A DNA stretch of 64,000 nt from Streptomyces sp. LX-29 (GCF_029541745.1 NZ_CP089746.1:3534001-3598000); one strand, 5' to 3'; shown: positions 40,321-49,852, counted from the first letter of the stretch. Made by a program: numbers and translations. Notes: generated from the sequence alone by a model not told the origin.

Positions 40321-40986
40321 TCAGCCCCGCGCGGACCGCATGCCCAGCGGCCCCGCGATCTCCGCGGCCATGACCCGCCCGGCCTCCTCCTCCAGCGCCT
40401 CGTCACCGTCCGGCTCGCTGTCGGTGTCCAGGCCGTCGAGCTCGTCCAGCGGGCTGTCCAGGCGCACATGGGCGACCAGGGACTGGAGCGCGCGCAGCGC
40501 GGCCGAGGCGGTGGGGCCCCAGTTGGACAGGTAGGAGAACTGCCACCACCACAGCGCCTCGGTGACCCGGCCGCCGCGGTAGTGGGCCATGCCGTGCCGC
40601 AGGTCGGTGATGATGTCGGCCAGGTCGTCGGAGATGCGGCAGGCGACGGGCGCCTTGCGCGGCACGTAGGGGTCGAAGACCTCGGAGTAGACGTCGACGG
40701 GGTCGAGCAGGGTGGCGAAGTTCTCCCGCAGCTCGTCGACGTCGGGCTCCGGGCCCACGTCGGGCTCGTACCGCTCGTCGGGGACGATGTCCTCGTGCGC
40801 GCCCAGCCGCCCGCCGGCCAGGAGCAGTTGGGAGATCTCCAACAGCAGGAAGGGAACAGCGCTGTCCGGCTCGTCGCCCTTCGCGACCTCGGTGACCGCG
40901 ACGATGAAGCTCTCGATCTGGTCGGCGATCTGAACCGCGAAGTCGTCGGGATTCTGGTGAGTGTCGTGCAGGGTTGCGTCAGACAT
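40321..40986 (-). CDS. DUF5063-family protein
   Basis: The product is 221 residues and acidic. [70 protein letters not shown] and the [14 protein letters not shown] segment match the DUF5063 family. The function is unknown. It overlaps recR by eight bases and lies downstream of recR in the recR-ybaB cluster, a constant actinobacterial order, so a link to repair is plausible but unproven. Confidence 0.85.
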   Translation of the reverse strand: MSDATLHDTHQNPDDFAVQIADQIESFIVAVTEVAKGDEPDSAVPFLLLEISQLLLAGGRLGAHEDIVPDERYEPDVGPEPDVDELRENFATLLDPVDVYSEVFDPYVPRKAPVACRISDDLADIITDLRHGMAHYRGGRVTEALWWWQFSYLSNWGPTASAALRALQSLVAHVRLDSPLDELDGLDTDSEPDGDEALEEEAGRVMAAEIAGPLGMRSARG

Positions 40987-41578
40987 CGAGAAGTCTTCTC
41001 CCTTCGAAGGCCCGACCGAGGGTCACCTCGTCCGCGTACTCCAGGTCGCCGCCGACCGGCAGGCCGCTGGCCAGGCGGGTGACCTTCAAGCCCATGGGCT
41101 TGATCATGCGCGCGAGGTACGTGGCGGTGGCCTCCCCCTCCAGATTGGGGTCCGTGGCCAGGATCAGCTCGGTGACGGTGCCGTCCGCCAGCCGGCCGAG
41201 CAGCTCCCTGATCCGCAGGTCGTCCGGGCCCACGCCCTCGATGGGGCTGATCGCCCCGCCGAGCACGTGGTACCGGCCGCGGAACTCCCGGGTGCGCTCG
41301 ATGGCGACGACGTCCTTCGGCTCCTCCACCACACAGATGACGGCCGGGTCGCGGCGCGGGTCGAGACAGACCCGGCACCGCTCGGCCTCGGCGACGTTGC
41401 CGCATACGACGCAGAACCGGACCTTCGCCTTCACCTCGGTCAGCGCGTGCGCCAGCCGGCGGACGTCGGCGGGGTCGGCCTGCAGGATGTGGAAGGCGAT
41501 CCGCTGCGCGCTCTTGGGACCGACGCCGGGCAGCCTGCCCAGCTCGTCGATGAGGTCCTGGACCACGCCTTCGTACAC
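40979..41578 (-). CDS. recR: Recombination mediator RecR
   Basis: The product is 199 residues, the usual length. It acts with RecF/RecO to load RecA at gaps. Helix-hairpin-helix [17 protein letters not shown], zinc finger C-x2-C...C-x2-C ([17 protein letters not shown]) and the Toprim domain ([28 protein letters not shown]) are complete. GTG start with gaaggagag upstream. Confidence 0.96.
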   Translation of the reverse strand: MYEGVVQDLIDELGRLPGVGPKSAQRIAFHILQADPADVRRLAHALTEVKAKVRFCVVCGNVAEAERCRVCLDPRRDPAVICVVEEPKDVVAIERTREFRGRYHVLGGAISPIEGVGPDDLRIRELLGRLADGTVTELILATDPNLEGEATATYLARMIKPMGLKVTRLASGLPVGGDLEYADEVTLGRAFEGRRLLDV

Positions 41579-41763
41579 GGATCGCTCTCCTTCGTGGAAC
41601 GTCTGGGCGACTGTCGGACGCCGGGGTGACGCCCGTGGGAAGCCCGCGGAACGTCCGGGGGACGCCGGCCTTACGGGCTCTCGTACGGCCTGCTCACGGC
41701 TGCCGTACGCGGCTCACGACCGGCTCCCGGCCGTCCCCCGGGCCGCCGCGGCTGCCCTGGGGC

Positions 41764-42096
41764 TCAGAACGGCAGGCCGGGCATGCCGCCGAGGCCCTGG
41801 GCGAGCGGGCCGAGCTTCTGCTGCTGAAGTTCGTGGGCCGCCTGGTTGGCGTCCCGAACGGCGGCGACGATCAGATCCGCGAGGGTCTCGGTGTCCTCCG
41901 GGTCCACGGCCTTCGGGTCGATGACCAGGTCCCGGAGCTCACCGGCGCCGGTCACGGTCGCCTTCACCAGGCCGCCGCCGGCCGAACCCTCGACCGGGGT
42001 CTCCGCCAGCTCCTGCTGGGCGGCGGCGAGGTCCTGCTGCATCTTCTGAGCCTGCTGAAGCAGCTGCTGCATGTTGGGCTGGCCACCGGGGATCAC
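41764..42096 (-). CDS. YbaB/EbfC nucleoid-associated protein
   Basis: The product is 110 residues. [46 protein letters not shown] is the diagnostic N-terminal helix and strand of the family, which binds DNA as a dimer. GTG start with aggag seven bases upstream; the frame runs 30 codons further without signals. Position between dnaX and recR is the conserved order. Confidence 0.95.
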   Translation of the reverse strand: MIPGGQPNMQQLLQQAQKMQQDLAAAQQELAETPVEGSAGGGLVKATVTGAGELRDLVIDPKAVDPEDTETLADLIVAAVRDANQAAHELQQQKLGPLAQGLGGMPGLPF

Positions 42097-42268
42097 GAGT
42101 GCGCTCCTGGCTGTCGAGGGAGGCTCTGCTGCCGTCCGTCTGTGTTCTTCATTCCGATAGCCCGAGCCTACGTGCTGAGGGGACACCGCGCGCTACCCCG
42201 GTGGTAGGAGGAGTTCCGCTCTTTCTCCTCCCTCGTCGCCCTCCTCCCTCGTCGCCGAGGTGGTCCCA

Positions 42269-42336
42269 TCTCCGGCGCGGTCTTGTCTCCGGCGCGGTCT
42301 TGTCTCCGGCGCCGGCTCGTCTCCGACGCGGTCCTA
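42269..42336. repeat. Four 17-base direct repeats after dnaX
   Basis: Copies of tctccggcgcggtcttg, with the last two diverged, run head to tail in the 356-base spacer between ybaB and dnaX. Confidence 0.7.
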
Positions 42337-42452
42337 CGGCGTGCCGGCTCCAACCACCCGGCTCCGCGCCAGCGGACTCCGCACCTCCGAGCGGACGCCG
42401 TCGACGCGGCGCCCGTGGCGGAGCCGCGCGCCGGCGGGCCGCCCCGGCCGGG

Positions 42453-44839
42453 CTACTCGTTGGCGATCTCCTCGACCACCGTCGCGCCGAGCTCGCGGAC
42501 GATCAGGTCGTGGCCGCTCAGCGCGGACTCGTCGAGGTCCGGGTCGTCCTCCTCCGGGATGTCGTCCTCGGGCGCGACCGGCGGCGGCTCCGGTTCGCGG
42601 TAGGCCGGCGAGGCGGCGGGGCCGACAGAACCGCCGGACCCGGCGGGACCGGCCGACGCGGGCCGTCCGGGGGCGGGTCCGGAGGCGGCGGGGACGGACG
42701 GGCCGCTCGGCGCCTGGGAAGCCGCGGCGGGCGCCGGAGGGGCGGCGTGCGGCCGGGGCGCGGCCGGAGCACCGAAGCCGCCGCCCGCGCCGCCGAAGCC
42801 GCCGCTGGGGGCCGCGCCGGGGCCGGCGAAGCCGCCGGAGCCACCGGCCGGCTGGCCGGCGCCGCCCGAGAGGTCGACGATCGCCTCGACCCGCCACTGC
42901 ACGCCGTACTGCTCGCTGAGCACCTGCCGCAGCACGTCCTCGCTGCCGCCGTTGACGAAGCTGTCGCGGGCGCCGGAGTTGGAGAAGCCGACCTGGAGCG
43001 TGGTGCCGTCGAAGCCGGAGACGTGCGCGTTCTGGCTGAGCAGGATCCAGGTGAAGCGGCGGCGGTTCTTCACCGCCTCCAGGATGTCGGGCCACATCTG
43101 CCGCACCTGCATGGCGCCCTGGGCTGCCGCGGCCGAGGGGGCCGCGCCCTGGGCTGCCGATCGCGGTGTGGCGGCGCGGCGGCCGGGGGCGGGCGCGGCG
43201 GGGGGGCGGGCGCGGCGGGGGCCGGCTGTCCCGGCGCGGCCGCCGTGGGCCAGCCACCCGGCCGCCGGGGCTCGGCGGCGGCCGACCCGGCCCCCTGGCC
43301 GGGCGCGGTGGCCGTGGGCCAGGCGCCGGGGCGCGCCCCGGCAGGCTGGGCCGGCGGGGCGGACGGGGCCGGAGCGCCGGGCGCCGGGGCGGACGCGACC
43401 GGAGCACTGGGCGCCGGGGCGGGCGTGGCGGGCTGCTCGGCGGGCGGTTGCGGAGCCGCGTGCGGGGCCTCGGGGGCGGCGGGCTGGAGCGCGGCGGCCG
43501 GAGAGGCCGCCGCGGGGGCCGTCACAGGGGCGGGCGCCGGGGCGCCGGAGCCGGCGGCCATGGCGGCGCGGGCGGCGGCGGGGCCGGAGGGTCCGGTGAG
43601 CGGCGCGTGGGCGTCCGGCCCCGGCACGTATCCCATGGGCGGGCCGGCGGCGGCGCCTCCGCCGCCCAGACCGGCGACGGCGGCGCCGCGCTCCAGCCGC
43701 TCCAGGCGGGCCTGCACCGACCGCTCGTCGTCGAAGGCCGCGGGCAGCAGCACCCGGGCACAGATCAGCTCCAGCTGGAGTCGCGGCGAGGTGGCGCCGC
43801 GCATCTCGGTGAGGCCCTCGTTGACCAGGTCGGCCGCGCGGCTGAGCTCCGAGCCGCCGAAGACGGACGCCTGGGCCTGCATCCGCTCGACGACGTCGGC
43901 AGGGGCGTCGATCAGCCCCTTCTCGGCGGCGTCCGGGACGGCGGCCAGGATCACCAGGTCGCGCAGCCGCTCCAGTAGGTCCGCGACGAAGCGCCGGGGG
44001 TCGTTGCCGCCCTCGATCACCCGGTCCACGACCTCGAACGCCGCCGCGCCGTCGCCCGCCGCGAAGGCGTCCACGACGGCGTCGAGCAGCGAGCCGTCCG
44101 TGTAGCCGAGCAGGGACGTCGCCATGGCGTACGTCACACCGTCCTCGGCGGCGCCGGCCAGCAGCTGGTCCATCACGGACATGGAGTCACGCACCGAGCC
44201 GGCCCCGGCCCGCACGACCAGGGGCAGCACGCCGTCCTCGACCGGGATGGCCTCCTGATCGCAGACCGCCCCGAGGTACTCGCGCAGCGTGCCGGGCGGC
44301 ACCAGCCGGAACGGGTAGTGGTGCGTGCGCGACCGGATGGTGCCGATGACCTTCTCCGGCTCGGTGGTCGCGAAGATGAACTTGAGGTGCTCCGGCGGCT
44401 CCTCGACCACCTTCAGCAGGGCGTTGAAGCCCGCCGAGGTGACCATGTGCGCCTCGTCGATGATGTAGATCTTGTACCGACTGGAGGCCGGCCCGAAGAA
44501 CGCCTTCTCGCGCAGCTCACGGGCGTCGTCCACGCCACCGTGGGACGCCGCGTCGATCTCGATCACATCGATCGAGCCCGGCCCGTTCCGCGCCAGGTCA
44601 CGGCAGGACTGGCACTCCCCGCACGGCGTCGGTGTCGGCCCCTGCTCGCAGTTGAGACAGCGGGCCAGGATGCGGGCGCTGGTCGTCTTGCCACAGCCGC
44701 GCGGCCCGCTGAACAGGTACGCGTGATTGACCCGGTTGTTCCGCAGCGCCTGCTGCAGCGGGGTGGTGACATGCTCCTGCCCGATGACCTCGGCGAAGGT
44801 CTCCGGGCGGTAGCGGCGGTAAAGCGCGAGGGACGACAC
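42453..44839 (-). CDS. dnaX: DNA polymerase III gamma/tau subunit, frame split at a C7 tract
   Basis: The clamp-loader ATPase starts at GTG 44839 (VSSLALYRRYRPETF). Walker A is GPRGCGKTT; zinc cysteines and the IIDEAHM Walker B follow, then the sensor region and collar. The zero frame ends at 43070 after 589 residues with an aberrant Arg/Pro tail. The missing C-terminal domain (MQVRQMWPDILEAVKNRRRF ... ELGATVVEEIANE) continues in the -1 frame to 42453. Joining the frames at the seven-C run at 43200-43206 restores a normal 795-residue tau, with a natural Pro/Ala linker. Either one C is missing (assembly or mutation) or a programmed -1 shift makes two products. No ribosome site precedes the start. 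Confidence 0.9.
43199..43205 (-). other. Slippery heptamer C CCC CCG in dnaX
   Basis: In the zero frame the codons read GCC CCC CCG, giving X XXY YYZ = C CCC CCG. Both Pro tRNAs can re-pair after a one-base backward slip, and that shift joins exactly the two halves of dnaX. E. coli dnaX uses the analogous A AAA AAG. Confidence 0.6.
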
Positions 44840-44965
44840 GCATACGACGATATCGGGGCCCACCGACAAGTGGCTCCCGCCCGAGTGGCGCTCGTCACAA
44901 TCGCACCACCGGCCACAGCCCGCAACCGGCCCCGCCGGGCTCCGCTCCCCCGCCACTCCCCCAAC

Positions 44966-45063
44966 GCAAGCGCCCCTCACGCACCCGCCAGAGCCCACCT
45001 ACCCTTGCTGCCTTCCGGCCCTGGGGGAGTTCAGTGAGATAGCGCCACGTGAGGGGCTGCCCC
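44966..45063 (-). ncRNA. ffs: Signal recognition particle RNA (small bacterial type)
   Basis: On the minus strand the sequence contains CAGGGCCGGAAGGCAGCAAG, the conserved domain IV loop that binds Ffh, between long complementary ends (gcccctcacg and cgtgaggggc). The length is about 95 bases. Exact ends are approximate. It lies between dnaX and tRNA-Ser, the usual streptomycete order. Confidence 0.92.
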
Positions 45064-45134
45064 CCACCCTAGCGGATCGGAGCCGTGAGGAACGAGTTCG
45101 CGAGCACTGCTTCTGGTCTTGTATTGTTTGCGGC

Positions 45135-45219
45135 GGAGGATTCGCCTAGAGGCCTAGGGCGCACGCTTGGAAAGCGTGTTGGGGGCAACCCCTCACGAGT
45201 TCGAATCTCGTATCCTCCG
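45135..45219 (+). tRNA. tRNA-Ser (GGA), integration target
   Basis: An 85-base cloverleaf: acceptor GGAGGAT/ATCCTCC with discriminator G, anticodon loop TTGGAAA (anticodon GGA), long variable arm GGGGGCAACCCC, and T arm ACGAG-TTCGAAT-CTCGT. The 3' half from the anticodon loop onward is supplied by the integrated element and is repeated at 61774 and 63049. The gene is therefore intact and functional after integration. Confidence 0.97.
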
Positions 45220-45221
45220 CA
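45167..45221 (+). other. attL core of element A (tRNA-Ser 3' half)
   Basis: 55 bases from the anticodon loop to just past the tRNA end are identical to 61774-61828, and 53 of them to 63049-63101. Integration at the anticodon loop is typical of AICE tyrosine integrases. Confidence 0.93.
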
Positions 45222-45239
45222 CTCGCCCACCTGGGCAAA

Positions 45240-45274
45240 CGAAGGGCCCCGCTGATCATCAGCGGGGCCCTTCG
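45240..45274. terminator. Bidirectional terminator between tRNA-Ser and int
   Basis: 17-base perfect arms (cgaagggccccgctgat and complement) around a single base, abutting the int stop codon. It serves both the tRNA and int. Confidence 0.85.
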
Positions 45275-46567
45275 TCATGCAGCCGGACCGTCGTTGTCCT
45301 GGTTTTTGTCCACAGGGGGTGTCTCCGGGCGCCCCCAGATTGCTTCGGCGAGCTTCCGGGCCACGTCCTTGAGCATGGCGTCCGGCACGTGGAGGTACCG
45401 CGCCCGCATGCGCGCGGAGGTTCCCGGCTCCCACCCCATGATCTGATCGATGACGCGGTCCGGGACACCGAGCAGCATGAGCACGGTGGCGGCCGTGTGT
45501 CGGGCGTCGTGCAGCCGACCATCCCGGACTCGCGCGTCCTCCAGCAGCCGCTTCCAGTCGTGATAGTCCGTGTTCGGGCTCAGCGGGCCACCGAGCGGCT
45601 TCGTGAACACGTACTGCGACTCGGCCCACAGGTTCCCGGCGGCCTTGCGCTCGCGCGCTTGCGCCTCGGCATGCTGTCGGAGCATGGCGACCAGCGGGCC
45701 CGGCAGCGGTACCGCGCGTCGACCCGCTCTGGACTTTGTGTTCTTCGTCTCACGTCGGACCTGCACACGGTTCGGGCAGTACCCCGCCTTCCGGCCGCAC
45801 GGCGAGGCTTCCCCGCACCCGTGCTCGTACTTCGGGCGCAGACGGTTCCTGCGCAGCTTCAGGTACTCGTTGTCCAGATCGACGTCAGACCAGCGCAGTC
45901 CGAGCGTCTCGCCCTGCCGCAGTCCGAGCGCCAGCGCCAGCATCCAGCGGGCACTGTTCCGGCGTTTGTTGACCTCGATCAGCAGGCGCTGAACCTCTTC
46001 CAGCGAGTAGGGCTCAACCTCGTCTTCCGCCTCTTCCATCCGTGGCGGCTTCGCCAGCGCGGCGGCGTTCTTCGCCGCGTACCCGCGCCGTACCGCCTCC
46101 CCCAGCGCGGTTCGGGCGGTGCGGTGGGCCTGGTGAGCCGTACCCGCCTTGCGCGCCCCGTTCGCCTGCATACGGCGGTACAGACTCTCCAGGTGCTCGG
46201 GCTGCAAGCGGTCAAGGCGGTGCTTGCCGACACCAGGAACGAGGTGAACGCGAACAGCGACCTCATAGCCGTCGTACGTGTTCTCGCTGACGGTCGGCTT
46301 GGCTATGTTCTCAACCCAGTGGCAAAGCCACTTCTCAACCGTCCACGGCTTGCCCGGTTGCCGCGCCGACCCCGCGTCGCGCTGCTTCTCCAGCTTTTTG
46401 ACCTCGTCAACCAGGTCATCGCGTGTCTTGCGCGTGAGGTGTCGACGGTAGGGCTCCCCGTTGTCCTTGTAGCCCATCGGGACGCGCGCGTGCCAACGAC
46501 CATCCGCCCCGAAGTAGATCGCGGATTCGCCGTTGGCGCGGCGGGTGCCCTTCTTCTTCTCTGCCAC
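45275..46567 (-). CDS. int: Tyrosine integrase of element A
   Basis: The product is 430 residues. The N-terminal arm-binding/SAM-like region (TVEKWLCHWVENIAKPTVSENTYDGYEVAVRVHLVPGVG) precedes the catalytic domain, with Arg in ALGLRQGETLGLRW, His353-x-x-Arg356 (HDARHT) and the nucleophile Tyr391 (MRARYLHV). An internal cysteine-bearing insertion (HGCGEASPCGRKAGYCPNR) is a feature of some actinobacterial integrases. The GTG was chosen with aggag seven bases upstream; the upstream open frame runs into a structured leader. Its 3' end encodes the arm-type repeat and lies 53 bases from the tRNA. Confidence 0.95.
   Translation of the reverse strand: MAEKKKGTRRANGESAIYFGADGRWHARVPMGYKDNGEPYRRHLTRKTRDDLVDEVKKLEKQRDAGSARQPGKPWTVEKWLCHWVENIAKPTVSENTYDGYEVAVRVHLVPGVGKHRLDRLQPEHLESLYRRMQANGARKAGTAHQAHRTARTALGEAVRRGYAAKNAAALAKPPRMEEAEDEVEPYSLEEVQRLLIEVNKRRNSARWMLALALGLRQGETLGLRWSDVDLDNEYLKLRRNRLRPKYEHGCGEASPCGRKAGYCPNRVQVRRETKNTKSRAGRRAVPLPGPLVAMLRQHAEAQARERKAAGNLWAESQYVFTKPLGGPLSPNTDYHDWKRLLEDARVRDGRLHDARHTAATVLMLLGVPDRVIDQIMGWEPGTSARMRARYLHVPDAMLKDVARKLAEAIWGRPETPPVDKNQDNDGPAA
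45293..45312 (+). other. Arm-type repeat near attL (element A)
   Basis: gttgtcctggtttttgtcca, inside the last codons of int, matches 61657-61676 in 19 of 20 bases and in the same orientation. It is a candidate integrase arm-binding site. Confidence 0.65.
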
Positions 46568-46588
46568 AGGCAGGCTCCTGTTTCTTGG

Positions 46589-46644
46589 TGTCGGGATGGG
46601 GACCGGGGCGGCGGGTTGTCCTTGTCCGGGAGCCGCCGCCCCGG
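46589..46644 (-). promoter_or_regulatory. Conserved hairpin leader cassette, copy 1 (before int)
   Basis: A perfect 12-base stem (46603-46614 with 46633-46644) holds the 18-base loop gttgtccttgtccgggag (plus strand). A flanking block near gtcgggatggggaccg follows on the int side, and the int start codon is about 23 bases beyond. Copies 2 and 3 are at 49788 and 56407. Confidence 0.75.
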
Positions 46645-46650
46645 GCGTCG

Positions 46651-46941
46651 TCAAGCGGCGCGTTTGGCCGCACGCCGGCGGGCGACGTATTCGGCGGGTG
46701 CGTCAGCGGGCACGCGGCGGAGACGGCCGACCTCGATGGACTCCAGCTCTCCGGTCCGGATGAGTGCGAAGCACGTGGTCCGGCCGATGCTGAGGCGGCG
46801 CGCAGCCTCTTTCACGGTGAGGAGGACCAGCGTCGGGTCGTCGTGTGCGGCGGTCGCGAGGGTGCCGTGTTCGTCCCGGGCATCGCTCAGGTGCAGCAGT
46901 TCGTCCTTCGGTGCGCGCCGCTGATCGGTTGGGGTGCTCAT
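46651..46941 (-). CDS. xis: Excisionase-type helix-turn-helix protein
   Basis: The product is 96 residues. TVKEAARRLSIGRTTCFALIRTGELESIEVGRLRRVPADAPAEYV is a complete excisionase/MerR-like winged helix. It should bend DNA at the att site and direct int toward excision. ATG with ggag eight bases upstream. It lies 83 bases before int on the same strand, with the conserved leader cassette between them, so int translation or transcription may be controlled separately. Confidence 0.9.
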   Translation of the reverse strand: MSTPTDQRRAPKDELLHLSDARDEHGTLATAAHDDPTLVLLTVKEAARRLSIGRTTCFALIRTGELESIEVGRLRRVPADAPAEYVARRRAAKRAA

Positions 46942-47009
46942 GCAGAGATCTCCCTGGGGTGAGGCGGGCCGGGTGTGGTCGGAGCCTGTGTCTGTCCGAG
47001 GTGCGGATT

Positions 47010-47225
47010 TCTGCGTCACCTGCGTCATCTGCGTCATTCACCGCTCTGACCTGCGACTTTGCGGTGACGCAGCACGGTGGGGGTGCGTCACCGGTGACAC
47101 GGACCTGCGTCATCGGGTGACGCAGGTGACGCGGGGTGACGCAGGAATCGGCCGTCTGCGTCACCGCTGTTTCGGCAGGTCACCGGCCGTTTGCGGGGCA
47201 TGGGTGACGCAGGTGACGCAGCGTC
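47010..47225. other. Iteron-like tgacgcag cluster, possible origin
   Basis: About ten copies of ggtgacgcag or its complement ctgcgtcacc lie in both orientations between xis and the replication genes, including a direct pair at 47203-47221. Such clusters beside replication genes usually bind the initiator or a regulator; an origin of replication for the excised circle is the likeliest reading. Confidence 0.6.
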
Positions 47226-47333
47226 TCTCTACTTCGGACAAAGAGGGGGTGGTGTCTGTTGTGGTGCGCGGCTCAGAGAGTGAAGAACGGGCCGCTTCGC
47301 GGCGCGTCCATTGCAGGGCGGCGGCGCCGCCGA

Positions 47334-47375
47334 ACAGCAAGAGGAGCACGCGTGGGCGGGTGCTCCTCTTGCTGT
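47334..47375 (-). terminator. Terminator after the replication operon
   Basis: 16-base perfect arms (acagcaagaggagcac and complement) around a 10-base loop, 25 bases past the helicase stop. Confidence 0.85.
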
Positions 47376-47400
47376 TGCGGGCGGTCGTGGTGCCGCGCGG

Positions 47401-48879
47401 TCAGAAGGCCGCTTCCTGCTCCGGCGAGGGCGGCGCGGCGGACGGCCGCGCGATCTCGATATAGCGGGACGCGTTGGTACGTCCCCAGTCGATGAGCACG
47501 CCCCGGGCCGCGAGGGTGGGCTGAAGCCGCTTGAGCCGGTCTGAGAGCACCTTGCCGGTGGTCGGCCACCCTTTAGGCAGGGGACGAAAGTCCTCACCCG
47601 CGTAGAGGCCGCTGAGGCAGTGCAGCCACTCGGCAGACGTCATCCGCTGCTCGGTGCCCGGGTCGATGCCAGCGGCGTGCTTGAGCACGGTCTGTGCCAA
47701 CAGGTCGCCCTCAATGACGTCGTCGTTGAGATCGTCCAGGCTGGCCCGGTAGGCGGCCAGCGCCCCAAGACCGGTGGCCGCGTCAAGCTGCGCGCACAGA
47801 TGCGCGAAGTCGGCCATGCGCAGGTCGGTCGGGATGTCCCCCTCAGCCGCCCGCACCTGCACGGTGAGGTCGAGCAGAGAGCCGAGGATGACGGGCAGCA
47901 CCTCTGCGAAATCCGACCACAGTTCGGCCTCGGTGCGCCGGACGCGGGGGCGTTCCAGGCGGAGCGGCAGGAGTCGTTCGGCGAGGTCGGGCCGGATGAC
48001 GCCGACGTCGATGCCGGTCAGGAGCAGGGGGCGGCGGTAGCCGATGCGGAAGACGTCCCCGTCGGTGAACAGGGCACGCTTGACGTTCTCCGCGCCCGTC
48101 ACGATGCAGCACATCGCATCCGACAGCTCCGGGGTCATGTGGGAGAGGTTGTCCAAGGCGGTGACCCAACCGGCCGCCACCGCCGTGATCAGGTTCTCCT
48201 CATCCTTCGGTGCCCGGCGCAGGTCCCCGGTCATGCCCTCGATGATCCGCACGAGCATGCGCCCGCCGGTGGACTTGCCCGCGCCCTGCGGCCCGGTGAG
48301 GAACGGGGCCGGGACGGGCACCGTCGGCCCGAGACAGCCGATGAGCCAGGCGATGGCCAGGCACTCGGTCTCCGCTGTGGCGAAGTTGCACAGCCGCATC
48401 AGCAGATCGATGCCCTTGCCGTCGGTGTCCTTGACCGGCAGAGGCAGTTCCCCGGTGAGCTGGGTACGTCGCCAGCACACCTCGCGCGGGTCCGGGGTGG
48501 CGATGTCCCATCCGGTGGGGTGGATCCGTACGGACTGCCCGTCGCTGCGCCCGAGGTCCAGCCACGTCGCCCCGTCGAATCCGGGGGCGACGCGGATGTG
48601 CACGGGCTGTACGTCCTCGGTCAGTGCGAGTGCCTCGATCAAGTCGAGCGCCTCCTTCATGGCGGTGCCGTTGAACACGCCGATGCCGTCCCTGAACAGT
48701 CCGACCATGAGTTCCTGCCGGTGGCTTCCCGTCGTGCCCTGGGAGCGGATCGGGCGGGCCACGGGGTGGCCGTTCCGCTGCGCGTACACGGTCCCGTCGG
48801 CGGTGCGGAAGTAGCGGAAGTGCGCTTGCGCGTAGTCGGTGATGACTTCGCGGGCCGGGTTCTTCTCGTCGTCGGACAT
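47401..48879 (-). CDS. Replication helicase/ATPase of element A
   Basis: The product is 492 residues. Walker A GPQGAGKSTGG (Lys202) and a Walker B-like TALDNLSH lie in a superfamily 3-like arrangement; VRAAEGDIPTDLRMADFAHL and the C-terminal winged segment (VLSDRLKRLQPTLAARGVLIDW) resemble primase-associated helicases of phages and AICEs. It would unwind DNA for the adjacent Prim-Pol. ATG with ggga eight bases upstream; a GTG overlapping the previous stop is an alternative. It is coupled to the Prim-Pol gene. Confidence 0.82.
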   Translation of the reverse strand: MSDDEKNPAREVITDYAQAHFRYFRTADGTVYAQRNGHPVARPIRSQGTTGSHRQELMVGLFRDGIGVFNGTAMKEALDLIEALALTEDVQPVHIRVAPGFDGATWLDLGRSDGQSVRIHPTGWDIATPDPREVCWRRTQLTGELPLPVKDTDGKGIDLLMRLCNFATAETECLAIAWLIGCLGPTVPVPAPFLTGPQGAGKSTGGRMLVRIIEGMTGDLRRAPKDEENLITAVAAGWVTALDNLSHMTPELSDAMCCIVTGAENVKRALFTDGDVFRIGYRRPLLLTGIDVGVIRPDLAERLLPLRLERPRVRRTEAELWSDFAEVLPVILGSLLDLTVQVRAAEGDIPTDLRMADFAHLCAQLDAATGLGALAAYRASLDDLNDDVIEGDLLAQTVLKHAAGIDPGTEQRMTSAEWLHCLSGLYAGEDFRPLPKGWPTTGKVLSDRLKRLQPTLAARGVLIDWGRTNASRYIEIARPSAAPPSPEQEAAF

Positions 48880-48881
48880 GG

Positions 48882-49763
48882 TCACAGTCCCAACGTGGAG
48901 CGGGCGTTGGTCCACGCGTCCGCGCAGTGCCGGGCCGTCTCGCCCATGCTCTGCGCGGCGGTGAACAGACGGGCGACGTGGGTATCGGTGAGGCAGCCGC
49001 ACCGGCCGTGCCTGGACAGCACCGCGAGGAACGTCCCGTAGACGGTGGCGTGGATCGCGCTGCGGGCGGCGGTGATGCGCTGCTCGGCCATGGCGATGCC
49101 GCGTTCCAGGAAGGCGGGCGTGCGGTGCGGGCACTGCCCGCCGGACCCGGCGGGCACGCCGGCGTGCGGTACCGGCCGGGCCGGGGAGCGCGTCTTGGCG
49201 GCCAGGGCGCGCACGGTGTCCGGCAGGTCGGCCATAGCTCCGGTGCCGGGCCCGAGGTAGCGGGCGTAGGACATGGACGACTTGACGTCGACACCGGGAC
49301 GCACCTTGTTGCGGGAGGTCATGGGCCCCCGGTAGATCCAGTGCTCACCGCGCGTCGTCGGCACGGTCCGTGTGGCTGGCAGGGTCTCGCGGGCCCATGC
49401 GATTGCGTCCGCGTCGTCCAGGTCGACCACGGTCAGTCCGGCGCCGCCGGGGTGGTAGCCGACGCACACCGCGCGCCGCCACGCCGCCGCCCACGGGGTC
49501 GAGACGATGACGGCCGGCTGGGTGGTGGCGGCGGCCCACGCGTGGCAGACGCCGGGACAGTCGCAGGGGCCCGGGGTCTTCATGTTCGGCCGTCCACCGC
49601 ACGCGTTGTCCGCGCACGTCGTGCAGTTGCCGAACGGCACCTTGCCCCGGCGCAGGGGCAGCACCGGGACGCCGGCCGCGGCGAGGGTCAGCGCGGTGCG
49701 CAGGTGACTCCCGTCCGGGTGGTTCCCGGCGAGGGGGAGCCGGGTCTTGCCGTCAGGTGTCAT
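48882..49763 (-). CDS. Bifunctional DNA primase/polymerase (Prim-Pol)
   Basis: The product is 293 residues. The N-terminal AAAGVPVLPLRRGKVPFGNCTTC, a Cys-rich zinc knuckle, TVVDLDDADAIAWA with catalytic aspartates, TTRGEHWIYRGP with the catalytic His, and the GVDVKSSMSYARYLGPGT strand define the archaeo-eukaryotic-type Prim-Pol domain. The C-terminal 90 residues are helical with further cysteines. Prim-Pol and helicase together are the RepPP replication type of AICEs. ATG start with aggag nine bases upstream, preceded by leader cassette copy 2. Confidence 0.9.
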   Translation of the reverse strand: MTPDGKTRLPLAGNHPDGSHLRTALTLAAAGVPVLPLRRGKVPFGNCTTCADNACGGRPNMKTPGPCDCPGVCHAWAAATTQPAVIVSTPWAAAWRRAVCVGYHPGGAGLTVVDLDDADAIAWARETLPATRTVPTTRGEHWIYRGPMTSRNKVRPGVDVKSSMSYARYLGPGTGAMADLPDTVRALAAKTRSPARPVPHAGVPAGSGGQCPHRTPAFLERGIAMAEQRITAARSAIHATVYGTFLAVLSRHGRCGCLTDTHVARLFTAAQSMGETARHCADAWTNARSTLGL

Positions 49764-49787
49764 GCTGTAGGTCTCCTGTTCTGCTAC

Positions 49788-49846
49788 GTCGGGATAGGGA
49801 GACCGAGGGCGGCGGGTTGTCCTTGTCCGGGAGCCGCCGCCCTCGG
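49788..49846 (-). promoter_or_regulatory. Conserved hairpin leader cassette, copy 2 (before Prim-Pol)
   Basis: A perfect 13-base stem (49803-49815 with 49834-49846) presents the same 18-base loop as the other copies. The flanking block gtcgggatagggagaccg is identical to copy 3. The cassette ends 24 bases before the Prim-Pol ATG. Confidence 0.8.
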
Positions 49847-49852
49847 GCGTAG

